DNA from: an uncultured Dehalococcoidia bacterium | GTDB lineage: Bacteria > Chloroflexota > Dehalococcoidia > Lucifugimonadales > UBA1123 | Assembly: GCA_951812505.1 (NCBI GenBank) | Contig: CATOSI010000002.1 | Coordinates: 248,001 to 312,000 of the forward strand | Direction of reading: 5' to 3' | DNA: 64,000 nucleotides | Shown here: positions 9,465 through 17,579 of the stretch, piece after piece | Layout: the number at the start of each line of letters is the position of its first letter | Numbering within the stretch: position 1 is the stretch's first letter | Notes under the pieces: model-generated | What the model was told of the DNA's origin: nothing | Databases searched by the model: none | What the model saw: the letters and a program-made list of their open reading frames with translations, nothing else | Position numbers and translations under genes: made by a program

Positions 9465-9620
9465 GCCGACATCGCCCGACCAGCCACCCTCAAAACCCTT
9501 GCCGCGGCGATAGACAGGATCGTGCATCACTCGGTCATACTGGAGTTCGACCTGCCGAGCTACCGGACCAATGCTGCGTAGAGTCGGCAGGCGGAGAAGT
9601 TGTCGCACCGGCAAGAGTAA
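9465..9620 (+). pseudogene. IstB-type (IS21) C-terminal remnant
   Basis: In one frame the DNA reads LKTLAAAIDRIVHHSVILEF then DLPSYRTNAA, a stop (TAG 9579-9581), and SRQAEKLSHRQE. IstB ATP-binding helpers of IS21 elements end with a conserved xxDRLxHHxxIxExxxxSYR segment, so this is the tail of a dead copy. It is not the same sequence as the IstB gene at 37492-38286. The following 290 bases, up to the short-chain dehydrogenase, hold a minus-strand open stretch (EAFATAATEGTSGTIADYTA) that may be another remnant I cannot identify. Confidence 0.5.
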
Positions 9621-9913
9621 TTGACGCGCGGCAAAAATGGTTGTTGCGGTACAGAGACGGCGAACTTGACGGAAGCAGGCTTTGCTCAGATATTCCCGTG
9701 AAGATGCGACCGCCGACTCCGCGTCCAGCGAAATCTCCGCCGTGTAGTCGGCAATCGTTCCGCTCGTACCCTCCGTTGCAGCTGTGGCGAATGCCTCGTT
9801 CCAAGCGCTCGGCGACCGGAGTCGGCTCCGGCGGCGGAGTGAATACAGGCATTGAGACAAGCGTCTCTCAGATACCCTTTCCCATCAAAGGAGAGGACCA
9901 GGGTGAAGATAAT

Positions 9914-10705
9914 CTACATTACCGACCGCACCAACCCGCCGTCCACCAGCATCGTCGTACCCGTGATGTAGCTCGACCGCGACGACGCCAGGAACGCTAC
10001 AAGGTACGCTAGTTCCCGCGGCTCACCAATGCGCTTCAATGCCGTCTGTTCCGCCCGCTGCTCCAGGGCGTCTTCAATGGAAATCCCCTGCGCCCGCGCC
10101 CGATCCTCCACGTTCTCCATCATCCGCTCCGACATGATGCTGCCGGGACACACGTTGTTGATGAGTATGTTCTCGTGCCCGATGTCGTCGGACAGGTTCT
10201 TCATAAATCCGATGACGCCCATCCGAGTCGCCGCTGACAGCGCCAGGTTTGGTATCGGCGTATAGACCGTGCTGGCCAGGATGTTGATGATGCGTCCGCC
10301 GCCCTGTGCCCGCAGATGTGGCAGCGCCTCCCGCGTCATCCGCGCGAAGAAGAACAGCGAGCGATTCGCCGACTCCTGCCACAGTTCTTCGGTGGAATCC
10401 TTGGCGTAGGCTTGCGGCGGACCCCCCGAGTTGTTCACTGTGATGTCCAACTGGCCGAAACGGTCCACTGTGCCAGCCACCAGCTCGGCAATGGTCTCTT
10501 CCTTGTCCAGGTCGCCGGCAAATGTGAAAATCTCTGCCCCCGTAGCGCCCCGTATCTCGTCCGCCGCCCGTTCAAGGTCTGACGCCGTGCGCGCACACAT
10601 CGCCACCCGCGCACCCTCCTCTGCCAGCACCTCCGAGCACGCGCGTCCCAGCCCTTTGCTGGCGCCGCCCACAATCGCTACCTTGCCATTCAATTCCAAG
10701 TCCAT
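9914..10705 (-). CDS. SDR-family oxidoreductase lacking the YxxxK pair
   Basis: A 263-residue short-chain dehydrogenase/reductase. The start at ATG 10705 (MDLELNGKVAIVGGASKGLG) has GGAGG 11 bases upstream; a longer frame to 10735 is less likely. The NAD(P) motif GGASKGLG is at 13-20, then NNSGG at 91 and Ser145 in NILAST. The usual Tyr and Lys of YxxxK align to Ser157 and Arg161 in NLALSAATRMGV. A known SDR subgroup shares this loss, so the protein may have altered chemistry rather than being dead. The C-terminal PGSIMSERM and GTTMLVDGG are normal. Its substrate is unknown. Confidence 0.88.
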   Translation of the reverse strand: MDLELNGKVAIVGGASKGLGRACSEVLAEEGARVAMCARTASDLERAADEIRGATGAEIFTFAGDLDKEETIAELVAGTVDRFGQLDITVNNSGGPPQAYAKDSTEELWQESANRSLFFFARMTREALPHLRAQGGGRIINILASTVYTPIPNLALSAATRMGVIGFMKNLSDDIGHENILINNVCPGSIMSERMMENVEDRARAQGISIEDALEQRAEQTALKRIGEPRELAYLVAFLASSRSSYITGTTMLVDGGLVRSVM

Positions 10706-10835
10706 TATCAACCCGGCCTCCTCAACTGCTGCCACCGATTATAGCAGGTGAGGCGGGTACCTTTTCAGTCGTCTGGCCGCTGCTCAATCATAATTGGCGC
10801 TGGGCTCGTTGTCCCTTGATTGGTTGTCTAATCCA

Positions 10836-10883
10836 CCACCTCAAGGGATGCGATGCATCTAATAGTAGTGTCCCTTAAGGTGG
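10836..10883. repeat. 13-bp inverted repeat with a related copy at 36177
   Basis: CCACCTCAAGGGA at 10836-10848 faces TCCCTTAAGGTGG at 10871-10883 with one mismatch in 13. The perfect form CCACCTTAAGGGA recurs at 36177-36189, just upstream of the replication-relaxation gene. It may be an operator or an end sequence of a mobile element. Confidence 0.4.
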
Positions 10884-11064
10884 TGTATGAGAGAGCGTCA
10901 CCACACCGATTCAGAGTAGAGCCCGAACGGTTGTCTGGGCCAAACCAAGCCTGTTTCAGCAAGAAAGGGCCAGCACTGGAGGCCCATTTCTTCGGTATAA
11001 CCAAGACGGACAGGAGCAGAGAACAGCCCGTCAGGGTAGTGGACTCGCCGGAGGTTGTCGCCGA

Positions 11065-11429
11065 GTGCATGAGGTTGTCTACGGCGGCGGCCCCACCGAG
11101 TGGCTTGAGCGCACCGGCACCGACAGTATATGTGCGCGCGACAACTACGTCGCAGCGTTCAGGGCGCGCGAGAACCTGCAGCTCTACCGGGTGCTTGCGG
11201 TCGCGAGCGGCCATGTGAACAGCCGCAGGGCCGAGTCCCACAGCGACACCAGCTGGAACGTGTCGCCCGTTATCTTGAAGCTGCCGAGTCGGCCACGGCG
11301 TCGTATCCGAGCATGGTGCCGCTGAAAGACGCGCCGTTATCCAGCCTGACAGGCCGCATACCGGCCGAGTTGTGGAATGTCCCCGACAACCACTTTGCCG
11401 AGACCGACCTGCCCTTCTGCGGACAGTAG
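11065..11429 (+). pseudogene. frameshifted unknown gene
   Basis: Two plus-strand frames join into one protein-like stretch. Frame one reads NYVAAFRARENLQLYRVLAV then ASGHVNSRRAESHSDTSWNV; from about 11280 the coding-like sequence continues in another frame (ASYPSMVPLKDAPLSSLTGR, ending VPDNHFAETDLPFCGQ). No intact start is seen, and I do not recognise the family. It lies between the SDR gene and a tyrosine recombinase and is best viewed as a decayed accessory gene. Confidence 0.4.
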
Positions 11430-11474
11430 CTGGTTTGATGCAATTGGCCATCTGTCCACATGGATGGACCGCCC

Positions 11475-12449
11475 TCAGAACCTGATCCTCTCTATCTCAT
11501 CCAGCGTGATCTGGTCCCCGGTGCGATCGTACAGCCTCGTGGTCTGAGAGGACTCGTGCGCGGCGATGGCGCGAGCGTCCTCGAGACTACCGCCATTGGA
11601 GAGATAATTGGTTATGCCCGTGGCGCGGAAGCTGTGGCAGTTGACCGTGGGCGGCAGTCCGGCGGCCCTGGCCCTGCGCCTCACCATCTGGAACACGATC
11701 TGCCTGTTCATGCGGGAGCCCTTTAGCCGACGCCTGGTGATGTCGAGAGCCTGGAACATCGGCGCCTTCGGCGTGCGCCAGAGGCCGGTGGCGTCCATGT
11801 ACTCCCCGAGGTATTCGACGAGCCTGTAGTGAGCCGGCACCTGGTGCTCCTTCCCGCCCTTCTCGTGCAGCAGGAACATGCGCTGGTGGTTGGAGATGCG
11901 GTAGTCCTCGACGTCCATCGCGATCACAGCACCGACCCGTCCGAAGGTGTACAGCATCGCGCCTATGAGCGCGCGGTCCCTGAGACCTCCGATCTTCTCT
12001 GTAGGAATCGACTCGAGCAGCGTCCGGGCCTCGTCGTCGCTGAGCACCGGCGTCTTGCCCACCCGGACGACGTGTCTGGGCCTCTGGACCGAAGTCGCCG
12101 GGTTTGTCTGGAGAACGCCTCCCGACACCAGCCAGTCGAAGCACCTGCTGATGGCGGACAGGTGCTGCCTGACAGAGGCTCGCGAGAGCGGGAGATGCTC
12201 GACATACGCGGCGACGTGGATGGGCATGACGTCGCCGAGGCCGTGCAGCCCCCGCCCCTCGCACCAGTCCATGAACCGGCAGACGGCGCGGTAGTATGCC
12301 TCGCGGGTGTTGGGGTTTCGGATGGTCACGGCGAAGAAGTCCACGAACCTCCAGGCCGTCCGCTCGTCTGCGGCGACCATCGGCGGCAGTCGATCTGTGA
12401 AGGCGGCGAGAGGCGCTGCCGCTGAGGACTGAACGAGCTGTTGAGTCAT
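11475..12449 (-). CDS. XerC/XerD-like tyrosine recombinase
   Basis: 324 residues with a complete tyrosine-recombinase set. The SAM-like N-terminal core-binding domain (about 28-115) has NTREAYYRAVCRFMDWCE; the catalytic domain has Arg170 (YTFGRVGAV), Lys199 (HEKGGKEHQVP), His271 and Arg274 (HSFRATGITNYL), His297 (IAAHESSQTT) and Tyr306. It cuts and joins DNA at a specific site. The genes upstream on the same strand are separate TA genes. It lies near a plasmid-type ParA and RHH protein, so it may be the recombinase of an integrated plasmid or integron-like element. All catalytic residues are present, so it is likely active. Confidence 0.93.
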   Translation of the reverse strand: MTQQLVQSSAAAPLAAFTDRLPPMVAADERTAWRFVDFFAVTIRNPNTREAYYRAVCRFMDWCEGRGLHGLGDVMPIHVAAYVEHLPLSRASVRQHLSAISRCFDWLVSGGVLQTNPATSVQRPRHVVRVGKTPVLSDDEARTLLESIPTEKIGGLRDRALIGAMLYTFGRVGAVIAMDVEDYRISNHQRMFLLHEKGGKEHQVPAHYRLVEYLGEYMDATGLWRTPKAPMFQALDITRRRLKGSRMNRQIVFQMVRRRARAAGLPPTVNCHSFRATGITNYLSNGGSLEDARAIAAHESSQTTRLYDRTGDQITLDEIERIRF

Positions 12450-12630
12450 GAAAACTCCCGTTTTCGGAGGTGTTTGGGAAAGTGCTTAAGAATATACCAT
12501 AACTACGTTTATGATAGTGTCTATTTCAAGACTCTGGCCGGCGGAACTTCAGCGCAGAATATTGGGCGGTAGACGCCGGACTTGCCCATAACCCCCATAA
12601 CCATGGTGGGCCGGCTCGGCTGCGGGAGAG

Positions 12631-13011
12631 TCACCAGACCGCGTGGGAGTAGAAGTTCCTCATCGCCCTGTCGGATGTCACAAGCGGGCATTCGTTCACC
12701 ACGGCGGTCGCCACGATGACGCGGTCGGCGGGGTCCCGGTGGTCCCAGGAAAGCTCGAAGCTGGCCAGCCAGGTCCCAGCGTCGACCGGCAGGACTTCGA
12801 CGCGCGCGATTCGCTCCAGTCGTCCAGCGTATTCCCTGACGGAAACCGGGATCGACAGTCCACCCCTTGCGACCTTGATGCCAATCTCCCAGATCGAGAT
12901 GGAGCTGACCAGCACGCGGTCGACCTCTGAGATAGCGTCGGACGCCGCTTCGGAAAGTCGTTCGCGGTGGAGAGTCCAGAAGAGCAGGGCCGATGTGTCC
13001 AGTACGACCAC
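12631..13011 (-). CDS. PIN-domain toxin, VapC family
   Basis: 126 residues with the PIN RNase acidic set: Asp5 (VVLDTSALL), Glu42 (SISIWEIGIK), Asp93 and Asp96 (HRDPADRVIVATA), and Asp114 (LVTSDRAM). It should cleave RNA when freed from its antitoxin. It starts at a GTG whose G is shared with the TAG stop of the antitoxin gene upstream, a tight coupling typical of toxin-antitoxin pairs. Confidence 0.9.
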   Translation of the reverse strand: MVVLDTSALLFWTLHRERLSEAASDAISEVDRVLVSSISIWEIGIKVARGGLSIPVSVREYAGRLERIARVEVLPVDAGTWLASFELSWDHRDPADRVIVATAVVNECPLVTSDRAMRNFYSHAVW

Positions 13012-13241
13012 TAGACCTCATCCCATTCGCCAATTGTCGGAGCGTCGACGTCCTCATGGAATACCAGTTGTCCCTGGAATGGGCCGAACATGTCCTCGAC
13101 GCTCTTCTTATCCTCAATGGGCAGTATGCGGAGTACCGGCCGATTGCGGTCCGTAACGATCAGCTCTTCGCCGCTGGCCTCTATCTCGCGGAATACCCGC
13201 AGCATGTTGGCCTTCAGTTTGCTCTTGGATATTGTCGCCAT
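13011..13241 (-). CDS. Phd/YefM-like antitoxin
   Basis: 76 residues, MATISKSKLKANMLRVFREI at the start and VTDRNRPVLRILPI in the middle, the Phd/YefM fold pattern that binds DNA with its N-terminus. The acidic C-terminus (DVDAPTIGEWDEV) should block the active site of the PIN toxin encoded immediately downstream. It is the first gene of the pair, as expected for an autoregulated operon. Confidence 0.85.
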   Translation of the reverse strand: MATISKSKLKANMLRVFREIEASGEELIVTDRNRPVLRILPIEDKKSVEDMFGPFQGQLVFHEDVDAPTIGEWDEV

Positions 13242-13624
13242 CGGCGTCTGACCCCTTTAGTGACTATAGTCCTGAAAGTAGTCAGATCGTATCCGAGGGT
13301 GCGTGTAAATGTCAATGCGAGTGGTTGGCCAGTCTTCACCACCTGACGATGGTGTTGCGGTGTCGCAGGTGGGGGCTCTACGGGCGTCCGGCTGTTAGGC
13401 CGAGGTCGTTACCCATCGGCTTGATGAACAGTCCGAAGTTCGGCATCGCCACCGCCTCGCGACGGCGTCGAAAGCGGTGGCGAAAGAGATCAGTGTTGGA
13501 TCGAGTCCCTGTCCATGAAGGCGGGAATTCTGTGGAGGTCGATCATACCGGGCATCTATGGCTTACAATCATGCTACAGCCTCGGCAGGCGAGGTCACAT
13601 GCGGGCAATCGAAAGAGCGGGATC
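13242..13624. other. 380-base intergenic region between TA modules
   Basis: No gene is seen. The segment CATGAAGGCGGGAATTCTG near 13516 looks like a worn copy of the dispersed repeat family found at 42-48 kb. TACAAT near 13563 could be a -10 box for the DUF433 gene, without a good -35. Confidence 0.4.
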
Positions 13625-14065
13625 ATGACCAGCAGAAACGTAACCGGCCTGAGCGGCAAGGAGAGGTTCGAGCCGGACCTTCCTAAAGTGAAAAAAGACG
13701 CTCCGAGGTTCGAGGGCACCGACGTGCCGCTGGCATATCTGTTCTTTTACCAGGACGACGTGCACAACGTGCAGGCCTTCCTCAGGGACTATCCGGAGGT
13801 CAGCAAAGAACAGGCGCTCTCGGCAATCGTCGAACGCGCAAGAGCCGATCTGCCCATCGAGAGTGTCCAGGGGTTGGTGAGCGGCGCGCCTGTCTTCAAG
13901 GAGACTCGCGTAATGGCCGAGATGCTCTTCGGGTACTTCCTCAGCGGCTACGACATGGAAGATTTCCTTATCGATTACCCCGGGGTAACTAAAGAGCGCG
14001 TGGAGAAGCTTCTCCTGCTTGCAAGAGACCTGGTGGAGGCTGCCGCATATGAAAATTCTCCTTGA
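13625..14065 (+). CDS. DUF433 antitoxin-like protein (two DUF433-like halves)
   Basis: 146 residues from ATG 13625. The C-terminal half has the DUF433 core: GAPVFKETRVMAEMLFGYFL, then DYPGVTKERVEKLLLLARD, a winged or split helix-turn-helix antitoxin fold. The N-terminal half (TDVPLAYLFFYQDDVHNVQA, FLRDYPEVSKEQALSAIVER) looks like a second, diverged copy. It overlaps the following DUF5615 toxin-like gene by 17 bases. DUF433 and DUF5615 commonly occur as such pairs. Confidence 0.85.
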   Translation: MTSRNVTGLSGKERFEPDLPKVKKDAPRFEGTDVPLAYLFFYQDDVHNVQAFLRDYPEVSKEQALSAIVERARADLPIESVQGLVSGAPVFKETRVMAEMLFGYFLSGYDMEDFLIDYPGVTKERVEKLLLLARDLVEAAAYENSP

Positions 14066-14378
14066 CCACAATGTGTGGCCGGTGCTCTGGATTCATATCA
14101 AGCCGCACGGGGTGGAGTCGGTTGTGCGAATGGGGTGGGAGCGAACAGGGGACCGCGAGATCGTGCGGCTTGCCGAATCTAATGGCTTCGACGTCATTCT
14201 CACTCTCGACCGGAACTTCGCAGAGGAATTCAGGGGGGCGGACTTTCGCCTTCGGGTCCTGATTCTCCGTCGAATCCGGCAGAATCGAGAACCGCTCATT
14301 CGGGCAGTTCCTGATATTCTCGAAATGTCTGAGCGGATGAGCCCAGGGCAAGTTGAGGAACTCCGTATTGGAGAATAG
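14049..14378 (+). CDS. DUF5615 PIN-like toxin
   Basis: About 109 residues from ATG 14049 (MKILLDHNVWPVL); the frame opens at 14019, but this ATG fits the family. Hallmarks are LLDHNV at the N-terminus, SVVRMGWERTGDREIVRLAE, and DVILTLDRNFAEEF, the acidic residues of the PIN-like DUF5615 fold. It is the putative ribonuclease toxin partner of the overlapping DUF433 gene. Confidence 0.87.
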   Translation: MKILLDHNVWPVLWIHIKPHGVESVVRMGWERTGDREIVRLAESNGFDVILTLDRNFAEEFRGADFRLRVLILRRIRQNREPLIRAVPDILEMSERMSPGQVEELRIGE

Positions 14379-14494
14379 GCATCTTCCCTCTGCGACGCGG
14401 AACGGTGAGTGACACGCCCGACCTCGCGGTGGTTCTGCTTTCCTGGAAGCCATTGCGCACCCGTGCTCTCATACATATAGATATGCCACGTCCA

Positions 14495-14746
14495 TCAGCC
14501 GACCTCTTCCTGGAGCTGTGCGGCGAGGTCAGCGAAGTCTAGGTCGATCCGGTCCCCCATGCACTCCAGGATGTAGTCGGTGGGGGTCATCCCCCTGCCG
14601 GTGGCGACCAGGTGTATCTTGCGCGCCACGCTTTCGGGCGGCCTGAACGCTATGTACTTCCTGGGCTCCTTGCCGGTCCCTCTCATCCCCTGGCCGCTGC
14701 CCCTTCCGCTGCCGGACGATTCCGGCGGCGCCATCTGTATCGCCAT
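14495..14746 (-). CDS. ribbon-helix-helix-like plasmid partition protein
   Basis: 83 residues. A glycine/serine-rich N-terminal tail precedes a short strand (KYIAFRPPESVARKIHLVAT) and a helical part (MTPTDYILECMGDRIDLDFA), the order seen in RHH DNA-binding proteins. It lies 34 bases downstream of the parA gene on the same strand, so the two probably form a ParA/RHH partition operon in which this protein binds the centromere and the promoter. The fold is assigned by pattern only. Confidence 0.6.
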   Translation of the reverse strand: MAIQMAPPESSGSGRGSGQGMRGTGKEPRKYIAFRPPESVARKIHLVATGRGMTPTDYILECMGDRIDLDFADLAAQLQEEVG

Positions 14747-14780
14747 GTCGCTTTCTCCTGTCTCTTCTGCTAAGTGCCAC

Positions 14781-15459
14781 TCAGGCCGCTCTCACTGAAC
14801 CCGTGCGCGTGAGCGCTTCCCCAAACACGACCTCGTACAGTGCGGCGAGTTCACCCGCCGCCTTCTCCGCCCGGGTGTCGTATTCCTCCACTGTGCGTCC
14901 CAAGGAGAATGCGCGCTGGAAGGCCACCCGGTCACAGAGCGTGGGCTCCGCAACCCGCATCGCGGAGCATCCCCGCTCCAGCGCCCGTCGCGTCTCCTCC
15001 GCGGCGGGCTGCCTGGGATTGGTCGAAGCGAGGTTAATGAGCGCCCAGGCCACAAGACCGGGATTGGCGGACATGGCCTCCGCGATGCGGCTGTCCATGA
15101 GAGTCATCGTCCACACATCGGAAGCGGCCGGTCTGACCGGAACGACAGCGCAGTCCGAGGCGACGAGCGCGAGCTCCATCTCGTCGCTGTCGCCGGCGCC
15201 CACGTCGATCACCACGTCGTCATATCGGGAGATCCGGGTCTGAAGGTACCGCCTGAGAGCCGCGCCGTAGACCGGCGCGCACTCGACCCGGGGCAGTCTG
15301 TCACCAGACCGGAGCTCAGCCCCAGCGCTCGGAGCTGCCCTGGCGGTCCGCGTCTATCAGCAGAACTCTTCTTCCCCTTCCGGCCCTCATGCCCGCAAGG
15401 TTCGTCGCCGCCATCGTCTTGCCCGTTCCACCCTTTTCGGCAAGTACAGTCAGTATCAT
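14781..15459 (-). pseudogene. plasmid-type ParA ATPase, interrupted by a +1 frameshift
   Basis: A start at ATG 15459 with GGAGGAGG just upstream gives MILTVLAEKGGTGKTMAATN with the deviant Walker A KGGTGKT, then VLLIDADRQGSSERWG and a TGA at 15318-15316. The rest (AELRSGDRLPRVECAPVYGA, DDVVIDVGAGDSDEMELAL, VPVRPAASDVWTMTLM) follows in the +1 frame to 14781. The shift lies in a GGGG run, as if one G was added. It may be a true mutation, a sequencing error or slippage. An intact protein would be about 225 residues and would segregate a plasmid or element with the RHH protein downstream. Confidence 0.85.
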
Positions 15460-15527
15460 GAGCCTCCTCCTCCAGGGCATACCATGTCTTTACAGAATGT
15501 GTATAAGCAGACTGGGAATTGACGTGA

Positions 15528-15541
15528 TGTGTTTTAACACA
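15528..15541. promoter_or_regulatory. palindrome upstream of parA
   Basis: TGTGTT TT AACACA is a perfect inverted repeat about 70 bases upstream of the parA start. The same half-sites recur in opposite order at 15666-15678. It is a candidate operator or centromere site for the ParA/RHH pair. The rest of the 15460-15935 gap shows no gene. Confidence 0.4.
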
Positions 15542-15665
15542 GAACATCTTCATGTCTATCCACATCGAACTTTAACACCGTGCGGGAGTGGCGGGCGGCG
15601 GGTATCAGGGTCATCTTTGGGACGTCTTGTCAGGGGGTTCGCCAGGCTACTGAGCTACATGGTCA

Positions 15666-15678
15666 AACACAGTGTGTT
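15666..15678. promoter_or_regulatory. second palindrome upstream of parA
   Basis: AACACA G TGTGTT is a perfect inverted repeat built from the same half-sites as the palindrome at 15528-15541. Two related sites within 150 bases support binding by one protein. Confidence 0.4.
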
Positions 15679-15935
15679 AAACCATATAGCTAGCGCCGGG
15701 CTTCGGCAGCCTGTGAGATGACGTTCGTGACGATATTCCTGCACAGACCCTCACGATCTCCATTGAAGACTCTGAGTCGCACTTGCCGCTTCTCCGTTTG
15801 CCTGCTCCGTCGTAAGTTCTCCGGGGCTCCAGCTATGAGTCTTGCACGCCTTTCCAGACCACCATCTTCTGAAATTGACTGGTCGTTACTCGATGTGTAC
15901 GATGGATACACATCATAAGGAAAGTAGCGAACTCC

Positions 15936-16211
15936 ATGGCCAGGGTCCAATTGATAATTCCCGACGCGGACCGCGACAGGTTCGTTCACCAGGCTCATCT
16001 TGAAGGGATGACCCTGAGCGGGTGGCTGAGGGCGGCCGCAGAAGAGCGACTCAAGCAGAGAGAGCGTCTCGATCCGTTCACGTCGTCCGAGGAAGTCAGG
16101 GAATTCTTCCGAGCGCATGACGAGCGTGAGTCCAGCGGTCGAGAGCCCGACTGGGAGGAACACCTCCGGATACTCCACGAGTCGAAGATGTCGGGGACCG
16201 GCGATTCGTGA
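15936..16211 (+). CDS. RHH-type antitoxin
   Basis: 91 residues, MARVQLIIPDADRDRFVHQA then EGMTLSGWLRAAAEERLKQR: a short strand followed by two helices, as in ribbon-helix-helix antitoxins. The acidic C-terminus (EPDWEEHLRILHESKM) would bind the toxin. Its stop overlaps the GTG start of the PIN gene (GTGA), so the two are coupled. Confidence 0.8.
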   Translation: MARVQLIIPDADRDRFVHQAHLEGMTLSGWLRAAAEERLKQRERLDPFTSSEEVREFFRAHDERESSGREPDWEEHLRILHESKMSGTGDS

Positions 16212-16600
16212 TCTTTGTCGATACCAATGTCTTCATGTACGCGGTGGGCCGCTCGCACTCGCTGCAGGATGCGGCCCAGGACTTCTTTGTCGAAGCTGCC
16301 GAAAGCAATCTGAGGTTGTTCACCTCGGCGGAAGTCCTGCAGGAACTCATGCACGTGTATGAGGCCACGGGGAGAATGGATACCTTTGCCGTTGCCATGG
16401 ACCTCGTCGATAGATCCACCGCCGAAGTGTGGCCTCTTGAAAGAGAGGATATCGAGCTGGCCCGGCAGCTGTACGTGCAATATCCTGAGCTGAGCGCGCG
16501 GGACCTATGCCACCTGGCGAGCTGCCGCAGACGCGGGATAAGCCGGGTCAAGACCTTCCACCAGGCTTTCCTCGCTGTTGCCGGCGAGTCCTGGACTTAG
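16208..16600 (+). CDS. PIN-domain toxin, VapC family
   Basis: 130 residues starting at GTG 16208. It has Asp5 in FVDTNVFMYAVG, Glu46 in EVLQELMHVY and an Asp in ELSARDLCHLASC, the PIN RNase pattern. The last acidic site (usual SxDxxF) reads KTFHQAF here, so one metal ligand may be weak. It pairs with the overlapping RHH antitoxin and is the second VapBC-like module within 4 kb. Confidence 0.85.
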   Translation: MIFVDTNVFMYAVGRSHSLQDAAQDFFVEAAESNLRLFTSAEVLQELMHVYEATGRMDTFAVAMDLVDRSTAEVWPLEREDIELARQLYVQYPELSARDLCHLASCRRRGISRVKTFHQAFLAVAGESWT

Positions 16601-16795
16601 AGTCCGGAAGACAGGCGGTCGACTGGACAGTTCTTGGCAGGAACGTCTGAGGACGACCTGCATCAAAACACCGTGCGGGACATTTGATAGCAGAATGTCC
16701 TGCGGGTTTGAAGGGGTCTGGTCTGGTCCTCCGAACCTGTTCAGATACAACGGCGAGGGCAACCGGCGCAGAAGTCCTCACAGGGACTGGACTGT

Positions 16796-17482
16796 CTATT
16801 CCCCTCGCAGGCGCCTAAGCTCCGCTTCGAGCTCCGCCAGGCGCGATTCGGCCTCCAGCCGACCGGCGCGTTCCTCGTCGTGCCTCAGTAGCCAGCGCTC
16901 GGCGACGGGGTCCCAGAAACGAAGGTCCCCGTCCGTCCACCAGATGTCCAGGTTCAGGATGTCGCTGTGAGACCACACGCGCCCGTCGCTCTCATGTCGA
17001 AGCTCGAACCTGTGATACTCGCCGTCCTGAAGATATTCCCCCACAAGCGGCTCGCCGTAGAAATCGCCGCCGGTCGCGTCGAATCGCCAGTATTCTCTCA
17101 CCCCAAGCTCTGCGTATAGGTCCCTCTTGCGACCCAGGTCCGCCGCAGCCGTGCTCCTCGATCCTATCTCGAGTACGAAGTCGGGGGCCTTGCCAACCTC
17201 CCACAGAAGGTATGTGTTGTTCCCCTCCAGAGACAGAGACCTCAGGGCGACCTCCGACAGACCGAAGACCACGTAGCAGTCGGGAGAGACGGAACGTCGG
17301 GGATTGCCCTCGACGTAGTACAGGAAAGTGTTTCCGTTCACGTGCGCGCCCGGAGTGTCCCTGAAGTGTTCTTCGATGTCGCCCACTATCCTGCGGAACA
17401 GAGGCGATTGGTATTCTCCGTCGGGCAATGGCATACCGTCCGTTTCGGGGTAGACGATGGCAGTAGCGGCTCGGGTGGTCAT
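16796..17482 (-). CDS. Uma2-family (DUF820) PD-(D/E)xK nuclease-like protein
   Basis: 228 residues. The core has RRSVSPDCYVVFG, then KAPDFVLEIGSRST and KRDLYAELGVREYWRFD, the standard Uma2 pattern in which Asp, Glu and Lys/Ser form a PD-(D/E)xK-like site. The C-terminal 30 residues are a charged coiled coil (EERAGRLEAESRLAELEAEL). The biological role of Uma2 proteins is unclear; they are common in cyanobacteria and Chloroflexota and often sit in mobile regions, as here. Confidence 0.88.
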   Translation of the reverse strand: MTTRAATAIVYPETDGMPLPDGEYQSPLFRRIVGDIEEHFRDTPGAHVNGNTFLYYVEGNPRRSVSPDCYVVFGLSEVALRSLSLEGNNTYLLWEVGKAPDFVLEIGSRSTAAADLGRKRDLYAELGVREYWRFDATGGDFYGEPLVGEYLQDGEYHRFELRHESDGRVWSHSDILNLDIWWTDGDLRFWDPVAERWLLRHDEERAGRLEAESRLAELEAELRRLRGE

Positions 17483-17579
17483 TGACTCCTCCTGACTCGT
17501 GTGAATTCTACCACAGCAGGTGGATTGTATTTCCTACGCCCAAGCGGATAGGTATGCGACAGAAGGGTGCAGAATGCCC

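Noticed and set aside
9299-10012. A 237-codon plus-strand ORF
   Set aside because: Its composition is non-coding, it overlaps the end of the intact SDR gene, and the real signal here is the IstB scrap in another frame.
14781-15459. The ParA interruption as a selenocysteine UGA
   Set aside because: The coding sequence after the TGA continues in a different frame, so read-through would not restore ParA.
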